Source: Pseudodesulfovibrio nedwellii (GTDB taxonomy: Bacteria; Desulfobacterota; Desulfovibrionia; Desulfovibrionales; Desulfovibrionaceae). From it: DNA of 64,000 nucleotides. Position 1 is the stretch's first letter. Every line of letters starts with the position of its first letter. Both the position numbers and the translations under genes were made by a program. This document shows positions 54,199 through 64,000 of the stretch, piece by piece. The notes under the pieces were generated by a model that searched no databases, was not told the DNA's origin, and worked only from the letters and a program-made list of their open reading frames with translations. The stretch spans positions 3,647,501 through 3,711,500 of the forward strand of contig NZ_AP026709.1 in assembly GCF_027923765.1 (NCBI RefSeq), given 5' to 3'.

Positions 54199-57100
54199 AT
54201 GACGTTGGACGATCTGTTCACATTGCGTGGAGCGCCGAATGCTGCTGCCCAAGGGCGTAACCTGAAGGCTATCCAGATATCCATTGCTGCGCCTGAGACT
54301 ATTCGTGAATGGTCTTTTGGCGAGGTTAAAAAACCGGAAACCATCAATTACCGTACCTTCAAGCCGGAGCGGGATGGCCTTTTCTGTGCCAAAATCTTCG
54401 GTCCTGTGAAAGACTACGAATGCAACTGCGGTAAGTACAAGCGCATGAAGCACCGCGGCATCGTCTGCGAAAAGTGCGGCGTTGAGGTCATTGCCTCCAA
54501 GGTTCGCCGTGAGCGCATGGGCCACATCGAACTTGCTGCTCCTGTTGCACACATATGGTTTCTGAAGACTCTCCCTTCCAAGATCGGTACCCTGCTCGAC
54601 ATCACCATGGCCGATCTGGAAAAGGTCTTGTACTTTGATTCCTTCATCGTTCTTGATCCGGGCGAAACCCCGCTCAAGACGCATCAGGTCGTGTCTGAAG
54701 ATCAGTATTTTCAGGTTATCGACCACTTCGGTGAAGACGCATTGACCGTTGGTATGGGGGCAGAAACTGTCCGCACCATGTTGCAGGCGCTTGATCTGCC
54801 GACCCTTCGTGCTGAATTGCGTGAAGAGTCTCAGACCACACGGTCCCAGACCAAGAAAAAGAAAATTACCAAGCGACTGAAGATCGTCGAGGCTTTCCTC
54901 GAGTCTGGCAACAAGCCGGAGTGGATGATCATGGAAGTGATTCCCATCATTCCGCCCGAACTTCGTCCGTTGGTTCCTTTGGATGGTGGTCGTTTTGCCA
55001 CTTCCGATCTCAATGATCTGTATCGGCGCGTTATCAACCGTAACAACCGTCTGAAAAGACTGTTGGAACTGGGCGCTCCTGAGATTATTATCCGCAACGA
55101 AAAACGTATGTTGCAGGAAGCCGTTGACGCATTGTTCGACAACGGTCGACGCGGCCGTGCCATTACGGGCACAAATGGTCGTCCGTTGAAATCCCTGTCC
55201 GACATGATCAAGGGTAAACAAGGTCGCTTCCGTCAGAACCTTCTGGGTAAGCGTGTTGATTATTCTGGTCGTTCCGTTATTGTTGTTGGTCCCAAGCTCA
55301 AGTTGCATCAGTGCGGCTTGCCCAAGAAGATGGCTCTCGAACTTTTCAAGCCGTTCATTTATTCCGAGCTTGAAAAACGTGAGTTGGCCACTACCATCAA
55401 ATCTGCAAAGAAAATGGTCGAGCGCGAAGATCTGGTCGTCTGGGATATCCTGGAAGACGTGGTCCGCGAGTATCCGATCATGCTTAACCGCGCACCGACC
55501 TTGCATCGATTGGGTATTCAGGCTTTTGAGCCTCTGCTCATCGAGGGTAAGGCCATTCAGTTGCATCCGCTCGTCTGTTCCGCATACAACGCGGATTTCG
55601 ATGGTGACCAGATGGCCGTCCACGTTCCGCTTTCAGTGGAAGCGCAGATCGAATGCCGCGTTTTGATGATGAGCACCAACAATATCTTGAGTCCGTCAAA
55701 CGGAACTCCGATCATCAACCCGTCGCAGGATATTGTTCTTGGACTGTATTATCTGACAACTCCGCGTTCCTTTGAAAAGGGCGAGGGAATGACTTTCTCC
55801 GATTCGGCAGAAGTCATCTCCGCTTACGATTTTGGTGTTGTTGGTATTCATGCCAGGATCAAGGTTCGCATTGACGGCGAGATTATTGAAACGACTACTG
55901 GTCGTATTATTGTTGCCGAGCTGTTGCCAAAGAATGTTCCTTTTGCTTTGGTTAACTGTGTTCTCAATAAGAAAAATATTGCAGCTCTGGTTACTGGTGC
56001 TTACCGTCTGGCCGGTACCAAATCCACGGTTATTCTGTGTGATAGAATCAAGGATCTGGGTTACGAATTCGCAACCCGTGCTGGTGTGACCATTGGTGTC
56101 AAGGATCTCAAGATTCCTGATGCCAAGCCTAAGATGCTCGCTACCGCCAATGTAGAGGTTGACGAAATCGAGAATCAGTTCCAGGACGGTATCATCACCC
56201 GTACAGAGAAATATAATAAGATTGTTGACGTTTGGACCAAGGTTACAAACGACATTTCCAACGAAATGATGCAGGAGATATCTACGGACATTTTGACCGA
56301 TCCCAAGACCGGCAAAACCGAAGTAAACTCCAGCTTCAACCCAATCTATATGATGGCGACCTCTGGAGCTCGAGGCAACCAGGACCAGATGCGTCAGTTG
56401 GCTGGTATGCGTGGTTTGATGGCAAAGCCTTCTGGTGAAATTATCGAGACCCCAATTACGGCTTCCTTCCGCGAAGGCCTGTCTGTTCTCCAGTACTTTA
56501 ACTCCACTCACGGTGCACGAAAGGGCTTGGCTGATACCGCGCTCAAGACTGCAAACTCTGGTTACTTGACCCGTCGCCTCGTGGATGTTGTCCAAGATGT
56601 GACAGTGTCTGAAATTGATTGCGGTACCGTGGATGGTCTTGAAATTGGTCACCTTATGAAGGGTGGTGAAATCAAACAGCGTCTGGCCGAACGTGTCCAA
56701 GGTCGTGTGACCATGTTTGACACTTTTGACGAAGATACTGGTGAATTGGTCATTCCGGCCAATTCCATCATTGATGAAGCTTATGCCCAGAAACTCGATA
56801 AGTCGGGTGTGAACTCCATTCTCATTCGTTCCGGTTTAACCTGTAAGTCCAAGCAGGGCATATGCGCCATGTGTTATGGTCGAGACCTTGCACGCGGCCA
56901 TCTGGTCAACGTCGGTGAGACGGTCGGTATTATCGCCGCTCAGTCCATCGGTGAGCCTGGAACCCAGCTGACTATGCGTACCTTCCATATTGGTGGTACC
57001 GCATCCAAGGAAATTGAATCTTCGAACATCGAATCCCAGCACAATGGTCGCACCGTGACTTCTCGTATGCGTACTGTCGTCAACTCCGAAGGCCACAAAA

Positions 57101-58353
57101 TGGTGCTCGGTAAGAGTTGTCAGGTTGGAATTATTGACGAGCAGGGCCGTGAGCGTGAAAAATACACGCTTCCATCCGGTTCTCGTTTGTTGGTGGACGA
57201 AGGGCAGGATATCAAGAAGGGAACCCCTCTGGCTGAGTGGGATCCGTACATGGAGCCGTTCATTGTTGACGTTTCCGGTGCTATCAAATTCAAGGATATC
57301 ATTGAAGGCAAGACCGTGCAGGAAGATCGTACTTCCAAGGCATCCTTCACCATTATGGAATACCGTACTACCAACTTCCGTCCCTCGGTCGGTCTGTTGG
57401 GTGAAGACGGAACCCCCGTGCAGCGTCCCGGCACCGAAATCGATGCCAACTTCGCTATGCCTGTGGGCGCCATTCTGATGGTTAAGGACGGTGATATGGT
57501 CAAGGCCGGTGACGTTATCGCACGTAAACCACGTGAGTCTTCCAAGACGAAAGATATCGTTGGTGGTCTCCCGCGCGTCGCAGAGCTGTTCGAGGTACGC
57601 AAACCCAAGGATATGGGTGTTGTCACCTCCATTGACGGCATTGTCACCTTTGGTGCTGAAACCAAAGGTAAGCGCAAAGTTGTTGTCACGCCGGAAACCG
57701 GTGACGTTCAGGAATTCCTTATTCCCAAGGGTAAGCATATCACGGTTCAGGAAGCTGACTTCGTGGAAGCAGGTGACCTGCTGACAGAAGGCAACCCGGA
57801 ACTGCATGATATCTTGCGCATTAAGGGTGAAAAGTTCCTGGCTGGTTACCTTGTTGAAGAAATTCAGGATGTGTATCGTTTCCAGGGTGTTAACATTAAC
57901 GATAAGCATATTGAAATAATAGTGCGTCAGATGCTTAAAAAGGTTTCCATCCTCGAACCTGGTTCTACCTCCTTCCTTATCGGAGAGCAGGTGGATAAGA
58001 TCAGGTTTATGTTAGAGAACAATAAGGTCTCAGATGAAGGTGGCACTCCCGCTATAGCCGAGACTTTGGTTCTGGGTATTACCCAGGCATCTTTGTCCAC
58101 GGATTCCTTCATCTCTGCAGCTTCCTTCCAGGAAACAACCAAGGTTTTGACCGAGGCTTCTTTGAAAGGTAAGTGTGATCATCTGCGCGGCTTGAAAGAA
58201 AACGTCATTGTTGGTCGTTTGGTGCCCGCTGGTACCGGCTTCCGCAAGTACACCGAAGCAGGCATTGCAGTGCCGGAACAGACGGAGCGCCCGGATAAGT
58301 TCCTTGAGGAACTTGAAGAGAGCCCGTTACTGGTTGACGTCCCGCAGGCCTAG
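54199..58353 (+). CDS. rpoC: DNA-directed RNA polymerase subunit beta'
   Basis: The 1384-residue beta' subunit. Zinc-binding Cys ([20 protein letters not shown]), the active-site metal loop [15 protein letters not shown], bridge and trigger regions, and a second zinc site ([20 protein letters not shown]). Long C-terminal region with [26 protein letters not shown] upstream of the ATG. A terminator follows. Confidence 0.98.
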   Translation: MTLDDLFTLRGAPNAAAQGRNLKAIQISIAAPETIREWSFGEVKKPETINYRTFKPERDGLFCAKIFGPVKDYECNCGKYKRMKHRGIVCEKCGVEVIASKVRRERMGHIELAAPVAHIWFLKTLPSKIGTLLDITMADLEKVLYFDSFIVLDPGETPLKTHQVVSEDQYFQVIDHFGEDALTVGMGAETVRTMLQALDLPTLRAELREESQTTRSQTKKKKITKRLKIVEAFLESGNKPEWMIMEVIPIIPPELRPLVPLDGGRFATSDLNDLYRRVINRNNRLKRLLELGAPEIIIRNEKRMLQEAVDALFDNGRRGRAITGTNGRPLKSLSDMIKGKQGRFRQNLLGKRVDYSGRSVIVVGPKLKLHQCGLPKKMALELFKPFIYSELEKRELATTIKSAKKMVEREDLVVWDILEDVVREYPIMLNRAPTLHRLGIQAFEPLLIEGKAIQLHPLVCSAYNADFDGDQMAVHVPLSVEAQIECRVLMMSTNNILSPSNGTPIINPSQDIVLGLYYLTTPRSFEKGEGMTFSDSAEVISAYDFGVVGIHARIKVRIDGEIIETTTGRIIVAELLPKNVPFALVNCVLNKKNIAALVTGAYRLAGTKSTVILCDRIKDLGYEFATRAGVTIGVKDLKIPDAKPKMLATANVEVDEIENQFQDGIITRTEKYNKIVDVWTKVTNDISNEMMQEISTDILTDPKTGKTEVNSSFNPIYMMATSGARGNQDQMRQLAGMRGLMAKPSGEIIETPITASFREGLSVLQYFNSTHGARKGLADTALKTANSGYLTRRLVDVVQDVTVSEIDCGTVDGLEIGHLMKGGEIKQRLAERVQGRVTMFDTFDEDTGELVIPANSIIDEAYAQKLDKSGVNSILIRSGLTCKSKQGICAMCYGRDLARGHLVNVGETVGIIAAQSIGEPGTQLTMRTFHIGGTASKEIESSNIESQHNGRTVTSRMRTVVNSEGHKMVLGKSCQVGIIDEQGREREKYTLPSGSRLLVDEGQDIKKGTPLAEWDPYMEPFIVDVSGAIKFKDIIEGKTVQEDRTSKASFTIMEYRTTNFRPSVGLLGEDGTPVQRPGTEIDANFAMPVGAILMVKDGDMVKAGDVIARKPRESSKTKDIVGGLPRVAELFEVRKPKDMGVVTSIDGIVTFGAETKGKRKVVVTPETGDVQEFLIPKGKHITVQEADFVEAGDLLTEGNPELHDILRIKGEKFLAGYLVEEIQDVYRFQGVNINDKHIEIIVRQMLKKVSILEPGSTSFLIGEQVDKIRFMLENNKVSDEGGTPAIAETLVLGITQASLSTDSFISAASFQETTKVLTEASLKGKCDHLRGLKENVIVGRLVPAGTGFRKYTEAGIAVPEQTERPDKFLEELEESPLLVDVPQA

Positions 58354-58402
58354 GAACGAAAAGAAAATAACACGGTATCAACCGTGTCTAATTGATTGAA
58401 AA

Positions 58403-58435
58403 GATTGGAGAGGTCCGACCTCTCCAAATCTTTTT
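58403..58435 (+). terminator. Terminator of the rpoBC transcript
   Basis: GATTGGAGAGGT pairs with ACCTCTCCAAATC (one bulge) around CCG, followed by TTTTT. It lies 50 bases after the rpoC stop, with a small hairpin ACACGG/CCGTGT (58372-58388) before it. Confidence 0.85.
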
Positions 58436-58479
58436 GGTAAGAGAACCGAAAAGTATCCGAGAAGTTCGGGGCGAATCAC

Positions 58480-58508
58480 TTGACAAGCCCGGAGTTTTTA
58501 GATTACTT
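58480..58508 (+). promoter_or_regulatory. Promoter and leader of the str operon
   Basis: TTGACA (58480-58485), 17-base spacer, TTACTT (58503-58508). Downstream, GATTAC (58501) and GTAATC (58541) can close a leader fold that contains a repeated TTTGCGC. Possible autoregulatory leader of rpsL. Confidence 0.5.
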
Positions 58509-58569
58509 GCGGTCCTCTTTGCGCAATCTTTGCGCGTGGGTAATCTATTAACTATTGATTGGAGGATGA

Positions 58570-58941
58570 ATGCCCACCATTAACCAACTCATCCGTAGAG
58601 GCCGCAAAGCGCAGCCCAAGCGGAAGAAAACCCCGGCTCTGATGGAATGCCCTCAGCGTCGTGGTGTTTGCACTAGGGTTTACACAACAACCCCTAAGAA
58701 GCCGAACTCCGCGCTTCGTAAGGTTGCTCGTGTTCGCCTGACCAACGGCATGGAAGTAACTGCCTATATTGGTGGTGAAGGCCATAACCTGCAGGAACAC
58801 TCCGTGGTTCTTATTCGTGGCGGTCGTGTAAAGGATTTGCCAGGTGTTCGTTACCATGTTGTCCGCGGTACTCTCGATACCTCCGGTGTTGATGATCGTC
58901 GTCGTGGTCGTTCCAAGTACGGCACCAAGCGTCCTAAATAG
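58570..58941 (+). CDS. rpsL: 30S ribosomal protein S12
   Basis: Decoding-centre protein, 123 residues. [17 protein letters not shown] contains Lys43 and [14 protein letters not shown] contains Lys88, the streptomycin-sensitive forms. GGAGGATGA leads into the ATG. First gene of the str operon. Confidence 0.98.
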   Translation: MPTINQLIRRGRKAQPKRKKTPALMECPQRRGVCTRVYTTTPKKPNSALRKVARVRLTNGMEVTAYIGGEGHNLQEHSVVLIRGGRVKDLPGVRYHVVRGTLDTSGVDDRRRGRSKYGTKRPK

Positions 58942-58960
58942 GTTAGCCTTTTTCTAAATG

Positions 58961-59015
58961 CCCGGGGAGGGATGACAAAGTAGGGCGGAGGCTGCCCCAA
59001 ATAATGTCCCCCCGG
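58961..59015 (+). promoter_or_regulatory. Structured rpsL-rpsG intercistronic element (candidate S7 target)
   Basis: CCGGGG (58962-58967) pairs with CCCCGG (59010-59015) and GGGA with TCC next to it; an inner stem GGGC/GCCC (58983-58986 with 58994-58997) sits within. In E. coli S7 binds this junction of the str mRNA to repress translation; the analogy here is by position and foldability. Confidence 0.5.
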
Positions 59016-59036
59016 CGGAACTTCAAGGAGAAAAAA

Positions 59037-59507
59037 ATGCCTCGTAAAGGTCCTGTCCAAAAGAGACAGATCCTGCCGGATCCAGTATACGGCAGCAAAC
59101 TCATCACTCGCTTCATCAACCGGCTTATGCTGGATGGTAAGAAGAGTACTGCAGAAAGAATTTTCTACCAGGCTATTGAAACCCTGGCTAATAAGACTAA
59201 CGAAGAGCCTTTGAGAGCTTTCGAAAAGTGCTTGGACAACATTCGTCCTTCTTTGGAAGTCAAATCCCGTCGCGTCGGTGGTGCCACCTATCAGGTACCT
59301 CTCGAAGTTCGCCCGGACCGTCAGACCGCTCTCGCCATTCGTTGGCTGATCGGTTATGCACGTGGTCGCGGAGAGAAGGGCATGGTTGCCCGTCTGTCTG
59401 GTGAACTGCTGGACTCCTTCAATAACCGTGGCGGCGCTGTCAAGAAGCGTGAAGATACCCACAAGATGGCTGAAGCTAACAAAGCTTTTGCTCACTACCG
59501 CTGGTAG
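59037..59507 (+). CDS. rpsG: 30S ribosomal protein S7
   Basis: Head-assembly protein and probable autoregulator of the str operon. [20 protein letters not shown] and the start ATG 59037 (AAGGAG upstream) fit the family; 156 residues. fusA follows after 15 bases. Confidence 0.98.
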   Translation: MPRKGPVQKRQILPDPVYGSKLITRFINRLMLDGKKSTAERIFYQAIETLANKTNEEPLRAFEKCLDNIRPSLEVKSRRVGGATYQVPLEVRPDRQTALAIRWLIGYARGRGEKGMVARLSGELLDSFNNRGGAVKKREDTHKMAEANKAFAHYRW

Positions 59508-59522
59508 TCACGGAGTATTACA

Positions 59523-61595
59523 GTGGCGAGAAAAGTACCCAGAGACAAACAGCGCAATATCGGTATTATGGCCCACATCGATGCGGGCAAAACTACTACG
59601 ACAGAGCGCATTCTGTTTTACACCGGCGTTTCCCACAAGATCGGTGAAGTTCACGACGGCGAAGCTACCATGGACTGGATGGTTCAGGAGCAGGAACGTG
59701 GTATTACCATTACTTCTGCTGCAACCACCTGCATGTGGCGCGACCATCGTGTCAATATCATTGATACACCTGGTCACGTTGACTTCACCATGGAAGTTGA
59801 GCGCGCTCTGCGCGTGCTGGATGGCGCTATAGCCGTTTTTGACTCCGTGGCCGGAGTCGAGCCTCAGTCTGAGACTGTCTGGCGTCAGGCGGATCGCTAC
59901 CGCGTTCCTCGTATGGCGTTTGTCAACAAGATGGACCGTGTTGGCGCGGATTTCTTCCGTTGTGTTGATATGATGAAGACACGCCTCGGCGCCAAGGCCG
60001 TTCCCGTTCAGCTGCCCATCGGTGCAGAGGACGAGTTTGAAGGTGTTGTCGATCTCATCGAAGGAAAGGCTTACATCTATGATCATAAAGATCATGGTGC
60101 CAGCTTCTCCACCGTTGATGTGCCTGAAGAGCTTCAGGACCAATATGAGTTGATGCGTTCCGAGATGATCGAAGCCATTGCCGAGGAAGACGAAGTCCTT
60201 CTCGAAAGGTACATGACTGAAGAGGAACTGACCGCTGATGAACTGCGCGAAGGTGTGCGTAAGGCTACTAACAGCCTGACCATCTGCCCCGTTCTGTGCG
60301 GCACCGCATTCCGCAACAAAGGCGTTCAGCCTCTGCTTGACGCTGTTGTCGATTACATGCCGTCTCCTCTCGATATCGAAACCATGAAGGGTATCGATCC
60401 TCATACCGAGGAAGAAATCGAATGCCCCTGCGACGACGACAGGCCGCTCGCAGCTCTCGCTTTCAAACTCATGACTGACCCCTTTGTCGGCCATCTGACC
60501 TTCCTGCGTATCTACTCCGGTAAGATCGTCAGCGGTGACACTGTCATGAACGCTGCCACCGGCAAGAAAGAGCGCATTGGTCGCCTTTTGAAAATGCACG
60601 CTAACAAGCGTGAAGAAATAAAAGAGGCATACGCTGGCGACATCGTCGCTGCCGTCGGCCTCAAATACGTAGCCACTGGTGATACCATGTCGGATCTCAA
60701 GAACGCTGTCGTTCTTGAATCTCTTGATATCCCCGATTCAGTTATTGAAGTGGCTATTGAACCCAAGACCAAGGCAGACCGTGACACATTGTCCGCTGCT
60801 CTCGTCAAGCTTGCCAAGGAAGATCCATCTTTCCGCGTCAAGGGTGACGAAGAGACCGGACAGACCCTGATCGCCGGAATGGGCGAGTTGCATCTCGAAA
60901 TCATTGTTGATCGTCTCCTCAGGGAGTTCAACGTGAATGCAAACGTGGGTGCACCCCGCGTTGCGTACAGAGAGACCATCTCCGCACCGAAAAAGGTCGA
61001 TGTCAAACACGCCAAACAGTCTGGTGGTCGTGGTCAGTATGGCCACGTTATCCTGGAAATCGAACCCAATCCTGAGAAAGGGTACGAATTTGAGGATGCT
61101 ATCAAGGGCGGCGTTATTCCCAAGGAATACATCCCCGCTGTTGATAAGGGCATTCAGGATGCCATGAAAAACGGTATCGTCGCCGGTTTCCCGGTTGTCG
61201 ATGTGAAGGTCAAGCTTGTTTACGGCTCCTATCATGAAGTCGACTCCAGCGAACAGGCCTTCTATATTGCCGGTTCTCAGGCAATCAAGGAAGCTTGCAG
61301 AGGCGCCAAGCCGGTCTTGCTTGAGCCGATTATGTCGGTTGAAGTTGTGACCCCCGAGGATTACCTCGGTGATGTCATGGGTGACTTGAACGGCCGTCGT
61401 GGACGCGTGGGTGAAATGGAAGCCCGCACCGGTGTCCAGGTTGTTCGGTCTTTCGTCCCGCTTTCCGAGATGTTCGGATATGCCACTGATCTTCGTTCGA
61501 AGACACAGGGCCGCGCGACGTTCACCATGCAGTTCGATCACTACGAAAAGTTACCGAACAGCTTGGCTGAAGAATTGATGAACGGAAAAGATTAA
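59523..61595 (+). CDS. fusA: Elongation factor G
   Basis: Translocation GTPase, 690 residues, GTG start at 59523. G1 [10 protein letters not shown]3 DTPGHVDF, G4 NKMDR; domain [19 protein letters not shown]. Length matches canonical EF-G rather than the mitochondrial or RF3-like paralogues. No tuf follows; rpsJ begins after 131 bases. Confidence 0.98.
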   Translation: MARKVPRDKQRNIGIMAHIDAGKTTTTERILFYTGVSHKIGEVHDGEATMDWMVQEQERGITITSAATTCMWRDHRVNIIDTPGHVDFTMEVERALRVLDGAIAVFDSVAGVEPQSETVWRQADRYRVPRMAFVNKMDRVGADFFRCVDMMKTRLGAKAVPVQLPIGAEDEFEGVVDLIEGKAYIYDHKDHGASFSTVDVPEELQDQYELMRSEMIEAIAEEDEVLLERYMTEEELTADELREGVRKATNSLTICPVLCGTAFRNKGVQPLLDAVVDYMPSPLDIETMKGIDPHTEEEIECPCDDDRPLAALAFKLMTDPFVGHLTFLRIYSGKIVSGDTVMNAATGKKERIGRLLKMHANKREEIKEAYAGDIVAAVGLKYVATGDTMSDLKNAVVLESLDIPDSVIEVAIEPKTKADRDTLSAALVKLAKEDPSFRVKGDEETGQTLIAGMGELHLEIIVDRLLREFNVNANVGAPRVAYRETISAPKKVDVKHAKQSGGRGQYGHVILEIEPNPEKGYEFEDAIKGGVIPKEYIPAVDKGIQDAMKNGIVAGFPVVDVKVKLVYGSYHEVDSSEQAFYIAGSQAIKEACRGAKPVLLEPIMSVEVVTPEDYLGDVMGDLNGRRGRVGEMEARTGVQVVRSFVPLSEMFGYATDLRSKTQGRATFTMQFDHYEKLPNSLAEELMNGKD

Positions 61596-61621
61596 CGTAG
61601 AGCCGAGGATTTTCCCTTTGC

Positions 61622-61694
61622 TTGACACTGCGGCGAGTCGGGTGTAATCAACCCGACCGCTGCAATGAACCGTGCCATTATCAATTTTGGCACG
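61622..61694 (+). promoter_or_regulatory. Promoter and leader hairpins of the S10 operon
   Basis: TTGACA (61622-61627), 17-base spacer, TAATCA (61645-61650). The same stretch can fold GTCGGGT/ACCCGAC (61637-61657), and CGTGCCA (61671-61677) pairs with TGGCACG (61688-61694). Between fusA and rpsJ these could both start and regulate the ribosomal-protein transcript. Confidence 0.45.
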
Positions 61695-61726
61695 AGCAAA
61701 GATAAATCCTTTGAGGAGAAAGCACT

Positions 61727-62047
61727 ATGGCTGCTTCGATGGCGAGCGATCGCATCAGAATTAAATTGAGATCATACGATTACCGTATTTTGGACAAGGC
61801 TGTCACCGAGATCGTTGACACCGCCCGGAATACGGGTGCGGCAATTGCCGGCCCCGTGCCGCTGCCCACCGACATTCATCGTACTACTGTTCAGAAGTCT
61901 GTTCACGTTGACAAAAAGTCTCGTGAGCAGTTTGAAATGCGTATTCACAAGCGTCTTCTGGATATTCTTGAACCAACTCAGCAGACTGTTGACGCTCTTG
62001 GCAAGCTTTCCTTGCCTGCCGGCGTGGACGTCGAGATCAAGCTCTAG
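61727..62047 (+). CDS. rpsJ: 30S ribosomal protein S10
   Basis: 30S protein, also NusE in antitermination. [20 protein letters not shown] and [20 protein letters not shown] are typical; 106 residues. GAGGAG precedes ATG 61727; the ATG at 61739 is an alternative. First gene of the S10 operon. Confidence 0.97.
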   Translation: MAASMASDRIRIKLRSYDYRILDKAVTEIVDTARNTGAAIAGPVPLPTDIHRTTVQKSVHVDKKSREQFEMRIHKRLLDILEPTQQTVDALGKLSLPAGVDVEIKL

Positions 62048-62057
62048 GAGTATAGTT

Positions 62058-62690
62058 ATGGCTAAGACTCTCGGATTGCTTGGCAAGAAGCTGGGCATGA
62101 CACGCATTTTCACTGACGATGGTAAAATCTGTCCTGTAACCGTTATTGAGGCTGGTCCTTGTTCGGTTATGCAGATTAAGACCACAGATAAGGAAGGCTA
62201 CAACGCTTTGCAGCTCGGTTATGATTCCATCGCCGAACGCAAAGTGAACAAGCCCATGAAAGGCCATATGGCCAAGGCCGGTAAGGACCTCTATCGCACA
62301 CTCAAGGAATTTCCTCTTGAAGTAGTAGAAGAGTACGAACTGGGCCAAGAAATTACCGTCGACATTTTTGCCGCCGGTGAAAAGGTCAAGGTTACCGGTA
62401 CCTCCAAGGGTAAAGGTTTCCAGGGTGTCATGAAGCGTCACAACTTCGCTGGCTCCCGCGCCTCCCATGGTGCTGAGAAAGTTCACCGCGTTCCCGGTTC
62501 AGTCGGTAACGCTACTTTCCCAGGCCGCGTTTGGAAGGGCAAGAAAATGCCCGGCCAGATGGGTAATGCACGTGTGACCTTGAGCAACGTGGAAATCGTC
62601 GATGTCAGGCCCGAGGACAATGTCCTGTTGGTCAAGGGCCAAGTGCCCGGTCCCAACAACGGCCTCGTGATGATCCGCAAGAACGGCTAA
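62058..62690 (+). CDS. rplC: 50S ribosomal protein L3
   Basis: Early assembly protein of the 50S subunit. Start MAKTLGLLGKKLGMTRIF at ATG 62058 (TAGGAG upstream); GKGFQGVMKRHNFAGSRASH is diagnostic. 210 residues. A longer in-frame reading overlaps rpsJ and is not the gene. Confidence 0.97.
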   Translation: MAKTLGLLGKKLGMTRIFTDDGKICPVTVIEAGPCSVMQIKTTDKEGYNALQLGYDSIAERKVNKPMKGHMAKAGKDLYRTLKEFPLEVVEEYELGQEITVDIFAAGEKVKVTGTSKGKGFQGVMKRHNFAGSRASHGAEKVHRVPGSVGNATFPGRVWKGKKMPGQMGNARVTLSNVEIVDVRPEDNVLLVKGQVPGPNNGLVMIRKNG

Positions 62691-62702
62691 GAGGTATACG
62701 TC

Positions 62703-63323
62703 ATGGCTAAAATACAAGTTGTAGATCAGAATAATAAGAAAGTGGGCGACTTCGAGTTGGCTCCTGAGGTTTTCGAGGTAGAAATTATGCCCGAAATTCT
62801 CAACCACGTTGTCCGTGCCCAGCGCGCATCTGCACGTCAGGGAACCCACGCTACTAAGAACCGTGCTTTGAAGACCGGCGGTGGCCGCAAGCCCTGGCGC
62901 CAGAAAGGCACCGGTCGTGCTCGTGCTGGCTCCGTCCGTTCGCCTCTGTGGCGTGGTGGTGCTACCACCTTCGGCCCGCAGCCTCGCGATTACTCCTTCA
63001 AAGTGAACAAGAAAGTCCGCAAGCTGGCTTTGAAAATGGCTTTGTCCTCCCGTGCTTCTGAAGAGAAGATCACAGTGGTCAAGTCCATTGATCTCGCAGA
63101 GATCAAAACCAAGGCTTTTGCTGATGTCGCTGAGAAGCTCGGCATGACCAAGACCCTCATCGTCGCAAAGGGCGTTGACAAGAATCTGGAGCTTTCCGCA
63201 CGGAACATGCCCCATATCAAGGTCATCGAAGCCGACAAGCTGAATGTTTACGATGTGCTGCTGTACCCCGAGCTGGTAATGCTCGAGACCGCTGCTCAAG
63301 ACGTTCAAGAGAGGTTGAAGTAA
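62703..63323 (+). CDS. rplD: 50S ribosomal protein L4
   Basis: 50S protein, autoregulator of the S10 operon in E. coli. The segment QRASARQGTHATKNRALKTG and the basic loop KPWRQKGTGRARAGSVRSPL are diagnostic; 206 residues. Stop and rplW start share bases (TAATG). Confidence 0.97.
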   Translation: MAKIQVVDQNNKKVGDFELAPEVFEVEIMPEILNHVVRAQRASARQGTHATKNRALKTGGGRKPWRQKGTGRARAGSVRSPLWRGGATTFGPQPRDYSFKVNKKVRKLALKMALSSRASEEKITVVKSIDLAEIKTKAFADVAEKLGMTKTLIVAKGVDKNLELSARNMPHIKVIEADKLNVYDVLLYPELVMLETAAQDVQERLK

Positions 63324-63616
63324 TGGATTATTCACAAGTACTGCTCAAGCCCGTTGTTTCTGAAAAGGCCAACGAAGCCAAAGAGCATTCCAATCACGTC
63401 TCTTTTTACGTCCACCCCGATTCTAATAAGGTCGAGGTAAAGAAGGCCGTTGAGGCAGCCTTTGACGTTAAAGTCGAGTCTGTGAATATTGTCCGGAAGA
63501 AAGCAATGCCGCGTATGAAGTTCGGTCGTGCCACCGGTGGTCGCATCGCCGGTTACAAAAAGGCATACGTCAAGCTTGCTGCCGGTGACAAAATCGAAAT
63601 ATTCGAAGGAGTGTAA
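63323..63616 (+). CDS. rplW: 50S ribosomal protein L23
   Basis: Exit-tunnel protein that docks trigger factor and SRP; 97 residues. [16 protein letters not shown] and [19 protein letters not shown] match L23. The ATG overlaps the rplD stop by one base. Confidence 0.97.
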   Translation: MDYSQVLLKPVVSEKANEAKEHSNHVSFYVHPDSNKVEVKKAVEAAFDVKVESVNIVRKKAMPRMKFGRATGGRIAGYKKAYVKLAAGDKIEIFEGV

Positions 63617-63618
63617 CC

Positions 63619-64000
63619 ATGGCAACCCGTAAGTTGAAGCCTACTTCTCCGGGCCGCCGGTTCCAGACGATCTCTGATTTTGCTGAGATCACCAGGACCA
63701 CTCCCGAGAAGTCGCTGACCAAAGGTCTGACCAAGAAGTCTGGCCGTAATAATAATGGTCGTGTCACCATGCGCCGTCGCGGCGGAGGACACAAGACGCT
63801 GTACCGCGTCATCGATTTCAAGCGCAATAAGCTTGGCGTACCCGCCAAGGTTGCCGAGATCGAATATGATCCGAACCGCAGCGCCCGTATCGCTCTTCTG
63901 CATTACGCAGATGGTGAGAAGCGCTATATCCTGGCTCCTGTCGGCCTGAATCAGGGCGATTCTATCGTCGCTGGCGAAGGTATTGACATCAAGCCCGGCA
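63619..64000 (+). CDS. rplB: 50S ribosomal protein L2, 5' part
   Basis: Begins at ATG 63619, two bases after the rplW stop, and runs off the window after 127 codons. [20 protein letters not shown] and [20 protein letters not shown] are typical of L2. The C-terminal half, including the conserved His region, lies outside. Confidence 0.96.
   Translation, partial: MATRKLKPTSPGRRFQTISDFAEITRTTPEKSLTKGLTKKSGRNNNGRVTMRRRGGGHKTLYRVIDFKRNKLGVPAKVAEIEYDPNRSARIALLHYADGEKRYILAPVGLNQGDSIVAGEGIDIKPG

Noticed and set aside
1..64000. CRISPR arrays, insertion sequences, integrases or prophage genes
   Set aside because: Looked for regularly spaced repeats and mobile-element proteins on both strands; none seen.

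Overview
The window is a gene-dense stretch of a Gram-negative bacterial chromosome that most resembles a Desulfovibrio / Pseudodesulfovibrio type sulfate reducer. This assignment is inferred from content, not from a database search. The clues are two sirohydrochlorin cobaltochelatases of the CbiK family, one with a signal peptide for the periplasm; hypD/hypE for hydrogenase maturation; Kdo and heptose genes for LPS; several chemotaxis-type signalling proteins; and a DUF4416 protein. No transposase, integrase, prophage, rRNA or CRISPR array was seen.

Layout. 1-9.5 kb: 3' part of dnaK with a strong terminator, an LpoA-type lipoprotein followed by gatC-gatA, mnmA, two convergent paralogous TPR lipoproteins, then mtaB and a DUF4416 gene. 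9.5-15.5 kb: yicC-remA-gmk-pyrF, a TPR protein, an HDOD protein and recJ. 15.5-19.9 kb: hairpin elements, then a minus-strand operon for an ASKHA/2Fe-2S activator, an Rsm22-type methyltransferase, lipB and lipA. 20-26 kb: a PilZ gene, then a minus-strand cobalamin operon headed by a cobalamin riboswitch with its own terminator (cbiKP, FecCD permease, ABC ATPase, binding protein, cobI, cbiK). 26-28.8 kb: a split chemotaxis-type signalling operon (response regulator, Hpt-STAS, CheA without Hpt). 29-33 kb: trmH-tsaC, a 588-bp intergenic region with a canonical sigma-54 promoter and a hairpin RNA candidate, then NUDIX, pdxA and gmhB. 33-38.5 kb: minus-strand HD protein, ddl, waaA, kdsB, carA and a TPR protein. 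38.7-43.9 kb: an orphan 7-TM protein, hypD-hypE, and on the minus strand dus and cheV.

44.5-64 kb is the translation/transcription superlocus: tRNA-Thr, tRNA-Tyr, tRNA-Gly, a degenerate tRNA, tuf, rpmG, tRNA-Trp, secE, nusG, rplK, rplA, the L10 leader, rplJ, rplL, rpoB, rpoC, then rpsL, rpsG, fusA and directly rpsJ, rplC, rplD, rplW and the start of rplB. All of it lies on the plus strand, with leader structures at the expected autoregulatory points.

The observations most worth a second look are: (1) the sigma-54 promoter with two upstream tandem repeats, driving a short hairpin RNA with no credible ORF (30280-30550); (2) a decayed tRNA with all four arms recognisable, at the position thrT holds upstream of tuf in other bacteria (44868-44943); (3) the operon placing cytoplasmic and periplasmic cobaltochelatases with an import ABC system under one riboswitch; (4) the split CheA/Hpt-STAS/REC module; and (5) an operon in which three of four products carry Fe-S type cysteine motifs and the fourth is LipA's partner. 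None was tested computationally here.
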